A stretch of 20,040 bases of DNA from Planctomycetaceae bacterium (GCA_002713555.1 PATG01000117.1:1-20040), one strand, 5' to 3'. Counted from the stretch's first letter, positions 7,161-15,887 are shown. Program-made: numbers and translations. Notes: generated by a model not told the origin, from the sequence alone.

Positions 7161-7661
7161 ATGCCTGAAAATTATCGTGTACGTATTGAAAAAGAGCGAC
7201 ACGTGTTTAGTGCCGCACATTTTATTACTTATAATGGTGATATGTGTGAGCCTTTGCATGGTCATAATTACCACGTTGCGGCCGAAGTACGAGGGCCGCT
7301 GGATGAGAATCAATATGTGATTGATTTCGTAGCGATTGGTGATGCCTTGCAGCAGATTCTACAGCAGTTGGATCATCGTATGCTCTTGCCAACGGGGCAT
7401 CCAACAATTGTCGTGAGTGCGGAAGACAACGAGGTTGAAGTATCCCACGGTCAACGGCGCTGGGTCTTTCCGCGACAGGATTGTGTCCTGTTGCCTGTGG
7501 CCAATACTACGGCAGAACTTCTAGCACGCCATATTGGACGACTGCTATGCACGGCTCTTCAGGAACGTACGGGGGCACGCCCTGCTTATCTGAGCGTGGA
7601 GGTCGATGAGTGCGATGGACAGTGGGGGATCTGCGAGTTCCCGGAGAATGGAGACATTTGA
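7161..7661 (+). CDS. 6-pyruvoyl-tetrahydropterin synthase / QueD family protein
   Basis: These enzymes act on dihydroneopterin triphosphate; family members make 6-pyruvoyl-tetrahydropterin or, as QueD, 6-carboxy-tetrahydropterin for queuosine. The 166-residue product has the zinc histidines H20 (FSAAHF), H33 and H35 (LHGHNYH). A candidate catalytic cysteine C29 gives the spacing C-x3-HGH seen in QueD. The central part has VIDFVAIGDAL and the LDHRML motif (Asp70/His72). The C-terminal ICEF segment probably supplies the conserved Glu. A longer frame from 7116 adds 15 residues with no family similarity; MPENYRVRIEKERHVFSAAHF is the natural start. The protein is longer than typical QueD (about 120) through an insertion around residues 80-110. 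Whether it serves queuosine, tetrahydrobiopterin or methanopterin-like cofactors cannot be told here. Confidence 0.85.
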   Translation: MPENYRVRIEKERHVFSAAHFITYNGDMCEPLHGHNYHVAAEVRGPLDENQYVIDFVAIGDALQQILQQLDHRMLLPTGHPTIVVSAEDNEVEVSHGQRRWVFPRQDCVLLPVANTTAELLARHIGRLLCTALQERTGARPAYLSVEVDECDGQWGICEFPENGDI

Positions 7662-7981
7662 CCAGTCCAATGGAGCCGTTTTCTTCTGCCGAAGCGAATG
7701 CAATGCTACCATTGAGTTCTTTGTTTTATCGAATTCTTCCCGATCGTTAGAGTCTACTCAAGTCCTTTAATCGCTAACGCCGATTTCAAGTGCTAGGGTA
7801 CTGTTCAGTCCCGATTGCTTGAACTGCTAGTGGAGCAGCAGTCTAAGTACATCGATGGCTGCGCTGTATCGGGCCTTGCCAGGTAAGCACATTGGCCGCT
7901 CCGCGATCAAACGGATGAATATCCGTGCTGGCAGATGCGAACGTGTGCTTGTTGTCTGTCCTTAATTGAGTTTGGTGTCCC
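7662..7981. other. 320-base spacer before fliG
   Basis: No open reading frame here looks real and no strong terminator was seen after the pterin-synthase gene. GCCGATTT at 7779-7786 resembles the -10 of sigma-28 promoters, but its upstream partner TCAA (7758-7761) is at 17 rather than about 15 bases. No sigma-54 -24/-12 site was found. The region probably carries the fliG promoter, unidentified. Confidence 0.4.
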
Positions 7982-8974
7982 ATGTCAGATATCCATAAAG
8001 CGGCCGTTTTGCTTACCGCGCTACCCGAAGAGGAAGCTGCGAGCGTGATGGCTCTGCTAGATACCAAGCAAGTCGAACAGGTTTCTATTTCGATTGCTCG
8101 GCTTCGATCCACGACAGCGGATGAGCAAGAACAAGTGATCTTGGAATTTGCCGAATCGAATCCAGGGATGGCGGGTACGGATGCGGGTGGTTTGGACAGG
8201 GCCAAAGCATTAGTGCAAAGAGCACTTGGCAAGAATGCTAACGATACGATTGACAGCATTTGCCAATCGATTGAAGAGGTACCGTTTTCATTCTTGCGCC
8301 ATATCGATAGCCAGAATATTCTTACCTACATTGCCGATGAACACCCACAGACGATTGCTCTCATACTGTCTCACTTACCAGCAGCGTCTGGCGCAGAAAT
8401 CTTGGGCGGTCTTTCATCAGATCGGCAACTGCAGGTCGTGCAACGAATTTCATCTATGGGACAAACTAGCCCGGAGGTCATTAAGCAGGTGGAACAGGGG
8501 CTCGAAAGACGCATGTCGAGTGTCATGAGCCAAAGTTTCGAAAACACGGGTGGTGTGGGAGCTGTAGCCGAGATGCTGAATGTTTCTGACCGAACGACGG
8601 AACGGACATTACTCGAAAACCTCTCCCAAGAGGACCCCGGACTTGTCGAAGAAATTCGCAGGTTGATGTTTATCTTTGAGGATATTGGTAAGTTCAATGA
8701 CAAAGAGATTCAAACGCTGCTCAAGAACGTAGAGAGTTCTCAATGGTCCCTGGCACTCAAAGGGGCCAGCCCGGATCTGAAAGAAAAAATATTTGGCAAT
8801 ATGTCTCAACGTGCTGGTGAGATGCTGAAAGAAGAAATGGAGTTTTCCGGGGCTGTCAAACTTTCGGTCGTTGAAGGTAAACAGCAGGAAATTGTCGACA
8901 TCGTGCGTCGCTTGGAAGACACCGGAGAGTTGGAAATCAATGCAGGTGGCGAGGAAGAAGAGCTAGTGCAGTAG
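7982..8974 (+). CDS. fliG: Flagellar motor switch protein FliG
   Basis: FliG forms the top of the flagellar switch ring and transmits torque from the stator. The 330-residue protein has the usual length and three domains. The N-terminal domain is at about 1-95 (IHKAAVLLTALPEEEAASVMALL). The middle domain has the EHPQ motif at 120-123 and the following QTIALILSHLP helix. The C-terminal domain is at about 195-320. The torque helix keeps the charge pattern of E. coli: K260, R277, Glu284-Glu285 in place of Asp-Asp, and Lys293 in place of Arg. NMSQRAGEMLKEE and IVRRLEDTGELEI are clear family matches. No other flagellar gene is visible on either side, so here fliG stands apart from a flagellar cluster. 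Confidence 0.95.
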   Translation: MSDIHKAAVLLTALPEEEAASVMALLDTKQVEQVSISIARLRSTTADEQEQVILEFAESNPGMAGTDAGGLDRAKALVQRALGKNANDTIDSICQSIEEVPFSFLRHIDSQNILTYIADEHPQTIALILSHLPAASGAEILGGLSSDRQLQVVQRISSMGQTSPEVIKQVEQGLERRMSSVMSQSFENTGGVGAVAEMLNVSDRTTERTLLENLSQEDPGLVEEIRRLMFIFEDIGKFNDKEIQTLLKNVESSQWSLALKGASPDLKEKIFGNMSQRAGEMLKEEMEFSGAVKLSVVEGKQQEIVDIVRRLEDTGELEINAGGEEEELVQ

Positions 8975-9108
8975 TCGGCACGTACGGGCCCCTAGTTACT
9001 ATTGAACCGCTTTTCTTCTCCGGGCTACATTCCATGCCCCCCCCTCCCCTTCCCGCCTTCTGTGGGCTAGCATAAACGTCTCTCTATTTTCGAGCGGAGA
9101 TGCATTTG

Positions 9109-11862
9109 ATGGCTACCACGCCTGCTTCCCAAACACCGATGATGAAGCAATACCATGAGGCCAAAGCGGCGGCCGGTGACGCGCTGCTTTTGTTTCGTAT
9201 GGGAGACTTTTATGAGTTGTTTCTCGAAGACGCCAAAGTGGCAGCACGCGTATTGGGTTTGTCGCTGACGAGTCGTGACAAAGGGGACCGTGACAAGGGA
9301 AAAGAGCCGGTTGCCATGGCTGGCTTTCCGCACCATCAACTTGATAGCTATCTGGCAAAGATCATTTCTTCAGGGTTGCGGGCTGCAGTATGCGAGCAAG
9401 TTGAAGACCCAAAGCAAGCCAAGGGTTTGGTGAAACGTGACATCACTCGTATTGTTAGCCGTGGGACGGTTACCGATGATGCCCTGTTGGACCCCCATGC
9501 GAGTAATTATTTGTTGGCCATTGCACCTGCCAATATGGATTCCCACGGGTTGGCCTGGATAGATATTTCTACGGGACTCTTCGAAGCGGCCGAGCTCCCT
9601 GCCTCACGGCTAGGGGACGAATTGGCTCGTGTGGCTCCGGTTGAAATTCTTCTGGCAGAAGATGCCCAGGACTTGCCAGCCGAATGGACTGAAGGACGCA
9701 TGGTCACGCGCAGACCTGGATGGGCTTTTGGTGAGCAAGCCGCTACGGGTGTACTGACCAAGCATTTTGGTACCCATTCGCTTGAAGGTTTTGGTTTCAC
9801 ACAGCAGCAAAGTCCAGCCCTGCAGGCTGCGGGTGCGGTGCTCGATTATCTCCACGAAACACAAAAGACATCTCTGGCACATATCGACCGTTTGTTGCCC
9901 TACCATGTGGGCACGCGATTAGAAATTGATGAAGCCACCCGTCGTAGTTTGGAAATTACGCAAACCTTGCGTGACGGTCGCCGCGAGGGTTCGCTCCTTG
10001 GTGTGATCGATCGCACGGTTACCTCAACAGGGGCACGGTTGCTAGGTGATTGGTTGGCAAACCCACTCACCCAAAGCAGTACAATCAATGCACGACTTGA
10101 TGCTGTGGGCGAGTTTTTCGAACATGCCTCGCTCACCAGAGAGTTGCGCGAAGCCTTGCGAGCAACATACGATATGCAGCGTTTGTTGGCGCGTGTGACG
10201 ACAGGACGCGCCACACCTCGCGATTTGAGCTTTGTTGCGCGGACACTTCATTGTCTCCCAGAAATAAAAGAAAAACTATCAAACAGGCATTCGACTCGCT
10301 TGCAGACCTTGGAAGACAATCTTGATCTTTGCCAGGATGTGCGTGACCGCTTAGAAGCGGCACTCGAAGACAACTGTCCCTTAAGTAGTCGGGAAGGTGG
10401 CTTTATACGTCCTGGATATCATAGCGAACTTGATACACAGCGCAATCTCCTGCAGGGAGGCAAACAGTGGATGGCCCAGTATCAGGCTGAGGCCATCAAA
10501 AGTACGGGCATTCCAACGATCAAGGTGGGCTTCAACAGGGTATTTGGATACTACCTGGAAGTCACCCATGCGCATCGCGACAAAGTGCCCGCGGATTACA
10601 TACGCAAACAAACACTAAAGAACGCTGAACGTTACATTACACCGGAGCTCAAAGAGTACGAAGAAAAAGTTCTTTCAGCAGAAGAGAAGTGTCTCGATCT
10701 GGAATACGAAATATTTGTTGAACTTCGCGAGCTTGTTGCTGCCGCTGCTGTGAGATTGCAGGAAACGGCAACCGCTCTGGCCGAAGTCGACGTGTTCGCT
10801 TCGCTGGCAGAGTTGGCCCGTGCTCGGAACTACGTCCGTCCGCAGATCGTCGAAGAATCCCTTTTGCATATTGTGGATGGGCGGCATCCGGTATTAGATC
10901 TAACCGAAGATGAGGGGACTTTTGTACCGAATGGAGTCCACTGTGCGGGGAATTTGTTTGGAGGTGCGAGTGGAGAGGCGGCATCAACGGATGAACCAGA
11001 CGCATCGGTACTGCTCATCACAGGCCCCAACATGGCTGGGAAGAGCACCTACATACGGCAGGTAGCATTGATCACGCTGATGGGGCAAATGGGTAGTTTT
11101 GTGCCTGCACGGGAGGCCCAGATCGGAATTGCGGACCGGATTTTTGCACGGGTTGGAGCGAGCGATGATTTAGCAAGAGGCCGTAGTACTTTTATGGTCG
11201 AGATGACCGAAACAGCACGCATTCTTAATACGGCTACGGAACGAAGTCTGGTCATTCTTGATGAAATTGGTCGTGGCACAAGTACCTATGATGGCTTGTC
11301 TTTGGCCTGGGCCATTGTGGAATATATGCATGACCAGATTGGTTGTCGTACACTATTTGCGACACATTATCACGAGCTGACCCGATTGGATAAAACATTG
11401 TCTCGTGTTGCGAATCACAATGTTGCCGTGCAGGAATGGGAAGATCAAGTGGTCTTTCTGCACCAGATTGTTCCAGGTGCTGCCGACAAGAGTTACGGTA
11501 TCCACGTTGCCCAACTTGCCGGTGTCCCGCAGCAAGTGAACCAACGCGCGAAAGAAATATTGAATCACTTGGAAACGCAGCCAGGAGATCAGAAAGCAGA
11601 AAGCAGTAGCCACAGGATGGTCGGTGAGAGCATCCTTCGCAGGGATCCCTCGCATGAGCAGGCACAGGGTGCATCTCAACGGACGGCACCCGGCAATGGG
11701 CAGTCTCTGCAATTGACGCTTTTTGAAACGTCCGAACATCCCCTACTGGAAAAGATTCGTGCCCTTGACTTGAATACAAAAACGCCATTGGAATTGCAGC
11801 AACTAGTATGTCAGTGGCAAGATCAATTGGTAGAGGACGTAGTCGTAAGGAAAAGTACATAG
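9109..11862 (+). CDS. mutS: DNA mismatch repair protein MutS
   Basis: MutS recognises mismatches and small loops and, with ATP, recruits MutL. The product has 917 residues from the chosen start. The mismatch-binding Phe-x-Glu lies in GDFYELF near residue 35. The connector and lever regions follow, with the clamp around 450-560. The ATPase has Walker A TGPNMAGKST (about 638-647) and Walker B SLVILDEIGRGTSTYDG. The C-terminal tail ends LTLFETSEHPLLEKIRALDL. A short acidic insertion (GGASGEAASTDEPD) precedes the Walker A strand, and a low-complexity linker lies near 845-880. GGAG at 9096-9099 is 9 bases before the ATG at 9109 but touches the alternative ATG at 9100, so 9109 is preferred. mutL is not nearby. 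Confidence 0.97.
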   Translation: MATTPASQTPMMKQYHEAKAAAGDALLLFRMGDFYELFLEDAKVAARVLGLSLTSRDKGDRDKGKEPVAMAGFPHHQLDSYLAKIISSGLRAAVCEQVEDPKQAKGLVKRDITRIVSRGTVTDDALLDPHASNYLLAIAPANMDSHGLAWIDISTGLFEAAELPASRLGDELARVAPVEILLAEDAQDLPAEWTEGRMVTRRPGWAFGEQAATGVLTKHFGTHSLEGFGFTQQQSPALQAAGAVLDYLHETQKTSLAHIDRLLPYHVGTRLEIDEATRRSLEITQTLRDGRREGSLLGVIDRTVTSTGARLLGDWLANPLTQSSTINARLDAVGEFFEHASLTRELREALRATYDMQRLLARVTTGRATPRDLSFVARTLHCLPEIKEKLSNRHSTRLQTLEDNLDLCQDVRDRLEAALEDNCPLSSREGGFIRPGYHSELDTQRNLLQGGKQWMAQYQAEAIKSTGIPTIKVGFNRVFGYYLEVTHAHRDKVPADYIRKQTLKNAERYITPELKEYEEKVLSAEEKCLDLEYEIFVELRELVAAAAVRLQETATALAEVDVFASLAELARARNYVRPQIVEESLLHIVDGRHPVLDLTEDEGTFVPNGVHCAGNLFGGASGEAASTDEPDASVLLITGPNMAGKSTYIRQVALITLMGQMGSFVPAREAQIGIADRIFARVGASDDLARGRSTFMVEMTETARILNTATERSLVILDEIGRGTSTYDGLSLAWAIVEYMHDQIGCRTLFATHYHELTRLDKTLSRVANHNVAVQEWEDQVVFLHQIVPGAADKSYGIHVAQLAGVPQQVNQRAKEILNHLETQPGDQKAESSSHRMVGESILRRDPSHEQAQGASQRTAPGNGQSLQLTLFETSEHPLLEKIRALDLNTKTPLELQQLVCQWQDQLVEDVVVRKST

Positions 11863-11906
11863 GATGGGGGAATCGCACTACCGCTTTGAACATCAGCTCT
11901 TTGCAG

Positions 11907-11926
11907 CCGGATCCGCCAGGATTCGG
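11907..11926. other. Hairpin between convergent genes
   Basis: CCGGATCC and GGATTCGG form an 8-pair stem (one G-T wobble) with loop GCCA in the 109-base gap between mutS and the convergent thioredoxin-like gene. There is no T-tract on either strand, so a terminator role is only possible, not shown. Confidence 0.3.
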
Positions 11927-11971
11927 GGGACGTGGAGTATGGCCAAGCCAACCCGCAGAGCCCAGGAGTGT

Positions 11972-12592
11972 CTATTTTCCTGTTAACACAGAAAGCGTTT
12001 GTGCCAATTCTCGACGTGTGCTTTCGCTGTACTCAATGTCGAACCAGACAATTTTGCCCGTTGCATCGAGGACGTAGACTCTGGGGAGTGCGTATTTCCC
12101 AGCGGATTCAAAGAAGTCGCCTTGGGAGTCCAATAGCTGTGGGAAACTTGCGTTTGATTTTTTAAGGGCAGCTTGGATGTCGCGTTCAGATTGTCGGACT
12201 GCAATCCCCAGGACACTGATGTCGGGTGTGTTTTCTGCCGGGTCCGGCTTGATTTTATTGACGATATCCGTTTGCAGGTCAGCCAGAGCCATATGCGCCA
12301 TCCAGCGGTCGGGTTGCCAGAAGAGAATGACTGTGGCCTGCTGGCCGCGCAGCGAATACAGTTTGGTTTGCTTTCCTCCCACGAGTGGCAAAAGAATATC
12401 TGAAAACGTATCCCCTACCATCAACTCACAAAGCCTGGCATGGGCAGTTGATAAATAAACCTTGGGAATGGCTGGTAATTGAGCAGGCGTTACGGCCTTG
12501 TGAACAACATGCGTTCGGGCTTCATTTTGAGATTGCACTGGATCGGAACTGCAACCGAGGAGAGTTGCAAATCCAACGAAGAATACACGCAT
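11972..12592 (-). CDS. Thioredoxin-fold lipoprotein lacking CXXC
   Basis: From the ATG at 12592 the protein has 206 residues and begins MRVFFVGFATLLGCSSD, a short lipoprotein signal with lipobox LLGC (Cys14). It is therefore probably membrane-anchored outside the cytoplasm. Residues about 55-206 read like the AhpC/TSA-TlpA thioredoxin fold: GDTFSDILLPLVGG, then ATVILFWQPD, and LLDSQGDFFESAGKYALPRVYVLDATGKI with the usual cis-proline (Pro170). Where family members have WCxxC, this one reads FWQPDRWMAH (91-100), so disulfide chemistry is not expected. A longer in-frame start at 12778 would add 62 residues and bury the lipobox, so it is disfavoured. No Shine-Dalgarno is evident. Exact function unknown; it converges on mutS. 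Confidence 0.72.
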   Translation of the reverse strand: MRVFFVGFATLLGCSSDPVQSQNEARTHVVHKAVTPAQLPAIPKVYLSTAHARLCELMVGDTFSDILLPLVGGKQTKLYSLRGQQATVILFWQPDRWMAHMALADLQTDIVNKIKPDPAENTPDISVLGIAVRQSERDIQAALKKSNASFPQLLDSQGDFFESAGKYALPRVYVLDATGKIVWFDIEYSESTRRELAQTLSVLTGK

Positions 12593-12802
12593 CAAGTTGC
12601 GTGTTGCGAAAGCAGTTTTGGAGCACAATGTGCCAGTGTTGTAACGGCGAACAGCCAAGTACAGAACAGCAAGTAACAAACCAAATCGGTGGCTACTTGG
12701 TCGATCGCTTAACCTCTCCGTTGTGCTTTTAAGCAAAGATGAAAACAAGACACACCTATGTGCAATCCAAAAGATCAAAGTAGATTTACTGGCCAGCGAT
12801 CT

Positions 12803-12830
12803 ATTGTCTTTAACAAGGGTGAGTCGTCAA
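12803..12830 (-). promoter_or_regulatory. Weak candidate promoter for the thioredoxin-like lipoprotein
   Basis: TTGACG (12825-12830) and GACAAT (12803-12808), 16 bases apart, read toward the lipoprotein gene from just after the aspS stop. The leader would be about 200 bases long. The match is weak and could be chance. Nothing else was seen in the 249-base gap. Confidence 0.22.
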
Positions 12831-12841
12831 GCTTTTTTCAG

Positions 12842-14608
12842 CTATTGGTCGAATTTGATGTGCAGTTCTTTGAGCTGTCTGGTATCAACTTCTCCAGGTG
12901 CCTCGGTCATCATATCCGTTGCTTTTTGCGTTTTCGGAAAAGCTATACAATCTCGAATGTTATCCAGCTTGCCAAAAAGCATGATCCAGCGATCAATTCC
13001 TAGCGCGATACCACCATGAGGTGGTGCACCGAATTGCAATGCGTCGAGTAGGAAACCAAACCTTTCTTTAGCGGTCGTTGGATCGATTCCGAGTAAATCG
13101 AAGACTTGCTGTTGGGTGTTTGCGTCGTGTATTCGGATTGTACCACCACCCGCTTCGCTGCCATTGATGACCAGGTCGTAGGCTTGTGCTCGGCACTTGC
13201 CAGGATCGCTTTTAAGCAGTTCGATATGCTCGGGCAGGGGGGCGGTAAACGGATGGTGCATCGCCTGCCAACGTCCTTCTTCTTCGTCATGCTCAAACAT
13301 GGGGAACTCGACAACCCACGAAAAATTCATGGCATCTTCGTCGTAGAGCTGCATTTCCTTACCGATCCTTGTGCGGAGTGCATGCAGGACCTTGCAGGTC
13401 CCAGCAAAACTATCTGCGGCAAACAAGATAAGGTCCCCAGGCTCAGCATTGAGCAGTACGGTGAACTCAGCGAGTAATTCGGCGTCAAAAAACTTGGTAA
13501 TTGTCCCACCAAGTCCGCCATTTTCTTCGACCTTGAACCAAGCCAAGCCTTTGGCTCCAAACTCTTTGGCGTATTCTGTGAGCGTGTCGATGCCTCGTCG
13601 GCTGTACTGCTTGGTGCCTTGTTTGACGTTAATGGCTCGTACGCAACCGCCGGCTTCGATGGCACCAGTAAACACACCAAAGTTACTTTTCAAAGCCAGG
13701 TCGCTGCAGTCGGTAATCTCCAGTCCAAATCGCAGATCGGGCGCATCGTGGCCAAATCGCTGCATTGCTTCATCATAGGTCATGTACGGTAAGGGAGTTG
13801 CAACGTCGATATCGAGTTGCTCTTTCGCCAATTTGGCAACCAAATTGTCAATCATGCCCATCACGTCTTCTTGATCCACAAAAGACATTTCTACGTCGAG
13901 TTGCGTAAATTCAGGTTGCCGATCAGCTCGCAAGTCTTCATCACGAAAACAGCGCGCGACTTGCACGTAGCGATCGTAACCAGCAATCATAAGTATCTGT
14001 TTGTACAACTGGGGTGATTGAGGCAGTGCGTAGAATGAGCCGCTGTGCACACGGCTGGGGACCAGGTAGTCACGTGCACCTTCGGGTGTGCTGCGACCCA
14101 GGATAGGAGTTTCGACATCAATAAAATTGTTGTCCGCAAAATAGTCGCGCATGGACTTGACCATGGCATCGCGTAAAAATAATGTACGCTGCATTTCGGG
14201 GCGCCGCAAATCCAGGTATCGGTGTTTGAGTCGCAGGTCTTCGCCTGGAATTTCTTGACCGCTGGGTGATACTGGCGGGGTGTGGCTTTCGTTCAGGAGT
14301 GTGAGTTCGACGGCACGTACTTCGATGGTCCCCGTAGAAAGTTTTGGATTGGCCATTCCCTCAGGTCGTGGCGCAACTTTGCCGGTAACCTTGATGACAT
14401 ATTCCGACCGAAGAGCTTTGCTGGCTTCGATGATCTTGGTTGGCGTGTCGGGAGGATTGAAGACGATTTGTGTCAGCCCATAACGATCGCGTAAATCAAC
14501 GAAGAGCCCTCCACCATGGTCGCGATAACTATCGACCCAGCCACAAAGGGTAACGGTTTGGCCCTCAAAACTAGCGTCCAATTGGCCACAGGTATGTGTA
14601 CGAAGCAC
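12842..14608 (-). CDS. aspS: Aspartyl-tRNA synthetase (bacterial type)
   Basis: This class II synthetase charges tRNA with aspartate. The 588-residue product has the OB-fold anticodon domain at 1-110 and class II motif 1 near 155-180. Motif 2 is CFRDEDLRADRQPEFTQ, the bacterial GAD insertion is at about 290-430, and motif 3 is GIALGIDRWIMLFG. Residue 31 is His (YRDHGGGLF) and residue 84 is Gly (RPEGM). These align with H31 and G82 of the non-discriminating Pseudomonas enzyme, not with L30 and K81 of E. coli. It may therefore also make Asp-tRNA(Asn) for GatCAB. The start is GTG at 14608, with AGAGGA 5 bases upstream. No terminator is obvious. Confidence 0.97.
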   Translation of the reverse strand: MLRTHTCGQLDASFEGQTVTLCGWVDSYRDHGGGLFVDLRDRYGLTQIVFNPPDTPTKIIEASKALRSEYVIKVTGKVAPRPEGMANPKLSTGTIEVRAVELTLLNESHTPPVSPSGQEIPGEDLRLKHRYLDLRRPEMQRTLFLRDAMVKSMRDYFADNNFIDVETPILGRSTPEGARDYLVPSRVHSGSFYALPQSPQLYKQILMIAGYDRYVQVARCFRDEDLRADRQPEFTQLDVEMSFVDQEDVMGMIDNLVAKLAKEQLDIDVATPLPYMTYDEAMQRFGHDAPDLRFGLEITDCSDLALKSNFGVFTGAIEAGGCVRAINVKQGTKQYSRRGIDTLTEYAKEFGAKGLAWFKVEENGGLGGTITKFFDAELLAEFTVLLNAEPGDLILFAADSFAGTCKVLHALRTRIGKEMQLYDEDAMNFSWVVEFPMFEHDEEEGRWQAMHHPFTAPLPEHIELLKSDPGKCRAQAYDLVINGSEAGGGTIRIHDANTQQQVFDLLGIDPTTAKERFGFLLDALQFGAPPHGGIALGIDRWIMLFGKLDNIRDCIAFPKTQKATDMMTEAPGEVDTRQLKELHIKFDQ

Positions 14609-14695
14609 GTGAATCCTCTAATTTAATTATCTTGAAAGCAGTCTCAGCCTGGATAGGCGCAATCCGACCATTGTAGTTGGGCACACACAACTCGA

Positions 14696-14780
14696 CTAGA
14701 ACCAGTTTCAAAACCTGGTTATGGGGTCGAAATTCCTTGGGTAACTTGACACAACAGGGGGATTTTGAAATGGGTTCTAG
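14696..14780. repeat. Inverted repeat with 18-base arms overlapping the oleD stop
   Basis: CTAGAACCAGTTTCAAAA (14696-14713) is mirrored at 14763-14780, whose complement is CTAGAACCCATTTCAAAA, 16 of 18 identical. The loop is 49 bases. Read on the minus strand, the right arm contains the TAG stop of oleD. The left arm recurs exactly at 19752-19769. Within it AACCAG/CTGGTT can form a smaller hairpin. It could act as a transcript end or be a dispersed repeat. Confidence 0.7.
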
Positions 14781-15787
14781 GCATCCTGGCGTAACCACTG
14801 GTCTAGTCGCTGCATGCCCTCAGCGGTCGATATGCGGGGCACATACCCAAAGTCGCGTGTAGCCGCAGATACGTCAAACCAGTGCGAGGTGGCAAGCTGG
14901 GCCGACAAAAACCGCGTCATGGGTGGCTCTTGTCGGATTCGAAAGAGACCATAGATCCATTCAAGAGCAGCCCCCAGTCGCCAGGCAGATTGTCGTGAGA
15001 TCGACTTTTTGACTGCGGGTACATTCGCCAAGGCCAGAATATCGTCAATCCATTGCCAGCAATTCACGGGCTCTCCCTGGCTGATAAAGTAGGCATTTCC
15101 AGCCACGGGCGAGTTTTTATTTGCCAGCGCGTTGGCTGCCAATAAATGCGCTTCAGCGGCATTTTCGACATAAGTCATATCGACCAGGTTGGTGCCGTCT
15201 CCGACTCGGCGAAGGCGTCCTAATTTTGCTCTGGCAATCAATCGTGGAATAAGTTGGCCATCACGAGGACCCCAGATGAGATGGGGACGCAAGGCACACG
15301 TCCGCAAGTTACCCTGATTGTTTGCTTTGAGTACTTCCAGTTCGGCCAAAGCCTTCGAGCGTGAATAATGGCAATCATGTTGCTCGAGCCAGGCAAGATC
15401 AAACGGGGCCGATTCATCAATGCCACACTGGTCTACACCAGCAAATGTCGTACTTGGACTACTCGTGTAGACGAGCCGCGCAATGTGATGCGTCCGACAA
15501 CCGGCTAGCACGTTTTGGGTTCCCAGATAATTTGTGTCGCGAAAAAGTTGCCAAGGTCCACCTATACCAGGGAGCGCAGCAGTATGAAATACACAATCAA
15601 TATTTTCGCAAGCACGTGTCACAGCATGCCGATCACATAAATCCCCTTGCTGAACTTCAACGCCCAATTTTTCAAGTTCCGGATATTCACCACGGCTGAA
15701 ACTGCGCACCTGCGCACCGTCGGCTATCAGCATCTCACAAAGGTAGGTTGCGAGAAAACCCCCCCCACCGGTGACAAGTGCATGCAT
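14777..15787 (-). CDS. oleD: OleD-type NAD(P)-dependent 2-alkyl-3-ketoacid reductase
   Basis: The 336-residue product is an extended short-chain dehydrogenase/epimerase. The Rossmann motif is GGGGFL (7-12), and RSFSRGEYPELEKLGVEV and GDLCD follow, a sequence style typical of OleD. The catalytic residues are Ser109/110 (YTSSPST) and Tyr141-x3-Lys145 (YSRSK). OleD reduces the 2-alkyl-3-keto acid made by OleA to a beta-hydroxy acid, the substrate of OleC. It lies 100 bases downstream of oleC on the same strand, forming a likely oleC-oleD operon. A general 3-beta-hydroxysteroid dehydrogenase/isomerase-like role is the alternative by fold, but the adjacent oleC makes OleD much more likely. Its stop codon lies inside the repeat arm downstream. 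Confidence 0.85.
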   Translation of the reverse strand: MHALVTGGGGFLATYLCEMLIADGAQVRSFSRGEYPELEKLGVEVQQGDLCDRHAVTRACENIDCVFHTAALPGIGGPWQLFRDTNYLGTQNVLAGCRTHHIARLVYTSSPSTTFAGVDQCGIDESAPFDLAWLEQHDCHYSRSKALAELEVLKANNQGNLRTCALRPHLIWGPRDGQLIPRLIARAKLGRLRRVGDGTNLVDMTYVENAAEAHLLAANALANKNSPVAGNAYFISQGEPVNCWQWIDDILALANVPAVKKSISRQSAWRLGAALEWIYGLFRIRQEPPMTRFLSAQLATSHWFDVSAATRDFGYVPRISTAEGMQRLDQWLRQDA

Positions 15788-15887
15788 GTAGAAGACTAAG
15801 GTCTAAGGTTCTGTGACAGGAAAATATTGAACTCTGATTCAGCAGGGTAGGGGGGGTGGGACAAAATCACCAGGACAAGGGATAATG

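Noticed and set aside
7758..7786. Sigma-28-like promoter before fliG
   Set aside because: The GCCGATTT element is reasonable but the upstream TCAA is at the wrong spacing; probably chance.
9100..9108. ATG at 9100 as the mutS start
   Set aside because: The GGAG ribosome-binding site touches this codon; spacing to 9109 is 9 bases and suits the later ATG.
11252..11893. 213-codon minus-strand frame inside mutS
   Set aside because: The plus strand encodes the MutS ATPase over the same bases; the antisense product has no recognisable domain.
12593..12778. 62-residue N-terminal extension of the thioredoxin-like protein
   Set aside because: It would place the lipobox internally; the short signal starting at 12592 explains the sequence better.
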